NCBI GenBank assembly: GCA_036172665.1
Contig: JAYKNF010000067.1
Span: 44,274 to 108,273 of the forward strand
Direction of reading: 5' to 3'
DNA from: Prosopocoilus inquinatus
Taxonomy: Eukaryota > Arthropoda > Insecta > Coleoptera > Lucanidae
Length of the DNA stretch: 64,000 nt
This document shows, piece after piece, positions 62,857 through 64,000 of this stretch (position 1 is its first letter; every line of letters begins with the position of its first letter). A model generated the notes under the pieces. That model ran no database searches and was not told where the DNA came from. It saw only the letters and a program-made list of their open reading frames with translations. The position numbers and the translations under genes were made by a program.

Positions 62857-64000
62857 GATCCTTACTCATCTATCATGTTATTTTTCGTTTCGATGGACTC
62901 CAGTAACTCTGATGTGAGATACGATGTTTTCGGACGCAGCAGAAGCTGGAAATAGTTTTAAACGAAACAACACGCATTAGCGATGTTCCTGTGATGTATC
63001 TAATCGATCCTTACTCATCTATCATGTTATTTTACGTTTGGATGGACTCCAGTAACTCTGATGTGAGATACAAAGTTTTTGGACGCAGCAGGAGCTGGAA
63101 ATAGTTTTAAACGAAACAACACGTATTAGCGTTGTTCCTGTGATGTATCTAATCGATCCTTACTCATCTATCATGTTATTTGACGTTTGGATGTACTCCA
63201 GTATCTCTGATGTGAGATACGAAATCTTCGGACGCAGCATAAGCTGGAAATAGTTTTAAACGAAACAACACGCATTAGCGTTGTTCCTGTGATGTATCTA
63301 ATCGATCCTTACTCATCTATCATGTTATTTGGCGTTTCGATGGACTCCAGTAACTCTGATGTGAGATACGACGTTTTCGGACGCAGCAGAAGCTGGAAAT
63401 AGTTTTAAACGAAACAACACGTATTAGCGTTGTTCCTGTGATGTAACTAATCGATCCTTACTTAGCTACTATGTTATTTGACGTTTCGATGGACTCCAGT
63501 AACTCTAATGTGAGATACGAAATTTTCGGACGCAGCAGCAGCTGGAAATAGTTCTAAACTAAACAACACATATTAGCGTTGTTCCTGTGATGTAACTAAT
63601 CGATCCTTACTTAGCTACTATGTTATTTGACGTTTCGATGGACTCCAGTAACTCTAATGTGAGATACGAAATTTTCGGACGCAGCAGCAGCTGGAAATAG
63701 TTTTAAACTAAACAACACATATTAGCGTTGTTCCTGTGATGTAACTAATCGATCCTTACTCATCTATCATGTTATTTGACGTTTGGACGGACTCCAGTAA
63801 CTCTGATGAGAGATACAAAGTTCTCGGACGCAGTAGAAGCTGGAAATAGTTTTGAACGAAACAACACGTATTAGCGTTGTTCCTGTGATGTATCTAAACG
63901 ATCCTTACTTATCTAACATGTTATTTGACGTTTGGATGGACTCCAGTAAGTCTGATGTGAGATACAAAGTTTTTGGACGCAGCAGGAGCTGGAAATAGTT
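62857..64000 (+). repeat. 11-mer HOR, copy 5, cut by the window end
   Basis: Seven complete monomers (T K E B D D F) and the first 101 bases of the eighth (A), in the same order as the preceding unit. The array runs past the window end without any sign of a boundary. Confidence 0.9.

Larger units (their letters stand above)
1..64000 (+). repeat. 149-bp tandem satellite array filling the window
   Basis: Head-to-tail copies of a 149-bp monomer cover every base; strand follows the monomer as read here, and I saw no inverted monomer. A typical monomer starts GATCCTTACT, has CATGTTATTTG near position 18, ACTCCAGTA near 41, GGACGCAGC near 77, GGAAATAGTTTT near 92, GAAACAACAC near 108 and GTTGTTCCTG near 126, and ends ATCTAATC. 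Phase is exact: GATCC boxes at 1, 150, 299, 448, 597, 746 and 3279, then 3406, 3555 and on to 63900, which is 406 x 149 after 3406. GC is about 39% and CpG is not depleted. Stops in all frames prevent long reading frames; the longest open stretches are about 70 codons. No transposon, telomere repeat, tRNA or rRNA motif was seen. The family was not recognised. Centromeric or heterochromatic location is inferred from structure alone. Confidence 0.98.

Noticed and set aside
1..64000. CRISPR array
   Set aside because: Repeats are contiguous 149-bp units with no unique spacers; variation is a small set of recurring subtypes, and no cas genes are present.
1..64000. Transposable element or retroelement insertion
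   Set aside because: The 149-bp phase is unbroken after 3406, no non-satellite segment was found, and there are no terminal repeats or target-site duplications.
1..64000. Coding tandem-repeat protein (repeat domain or fibrous protein)
   Set aside because: 149 is not a multiple of three and stops occur in every frame of each monomer, so no frame stays open.
1..64000. Specific species or named satellite family
   Set aside because: Monomer length and composition are not enough to identify the source, and I do not recognise the sequence; a database search would be needed.

Overview
The whole window is one uninterrupted tandem satellite DNA array. I find no protein-coding gene, RNA gene, transposon or unique sequence in it. 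The unit is a 149-bp monomer of about 39% GC (58 of 149 bases in a hand-built consensus), always in the same orientation. Counting from the GATCC box: 22 full monomers (1-3278), one truncated 127-bp monomer (3279-3405), 406 full monomers (3406-63899) and 101 bases of a further one. The truncated copy is the only place where the 149-bp phase is broken. Every later landmark I checked, up to 63900, lies an exact multiple of 149 from 3406.

Host: homogeneous satellite DNA with multi-level higher-order repeats (HORs) points to a eukaryotic centromeric, pericentromeric or other heterochromatic block. The consensus is not CpG-depleted (about 6 CpG seen, about 5.6 expected), which fits a lightly methylated genome such as many invertebrates. 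I do not recognise the satellite family and cannot name the species.

Monomers fall into recurring subtypes, set mainly by a variable block at monomer positions about 64-90 plus short variable spots near 11-18, 28-37, 50-56, 103-108 and 118-120. I use letters: V, J, A, G, K, E, C, B, D, F, R, M, I, L, and X/H/N for a second set. Reading subtype order gives four zones. (1) 1-5044: an irregular edge with X/H/N monomers, a 5-monomer-spaced and a 10-monomer-spaced duplication, and the truncated monomer. (2) 5045-38867: a family of units all derivable from one inferred 28-monomer HOR (4172 bp) by in-register deletions and duplications; observed units are 58, 18, 21, 30, 38, 14, 17, 23 and 8+ monomers. 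No intact 28-mer is present. (3) 38868-54959: a 33-monomer HOR (4917 bp) in three copies, the first with two monomers lost and a 9-monomer tandem duplication. (4) 54960-64000: an 11-monomer HOR (1639 bp) in units of 17, 11, 13, 11 and 7+ monomers.

The array looks like a record of repeated unequal exchange. Hybrid monomers mark crossovers within stretches of about 20-30 bp, and older X/H/N monomers occur in zones 1, 3 and 4 but are essentially absent from zone 2, so zone 2 may be a later expansion. Any function (kinetochore or heterochromatin seeding, transcription) is inference; no gene product is encoded. Subtypes were assigned by eye, so single-monomer calls may contain errors.
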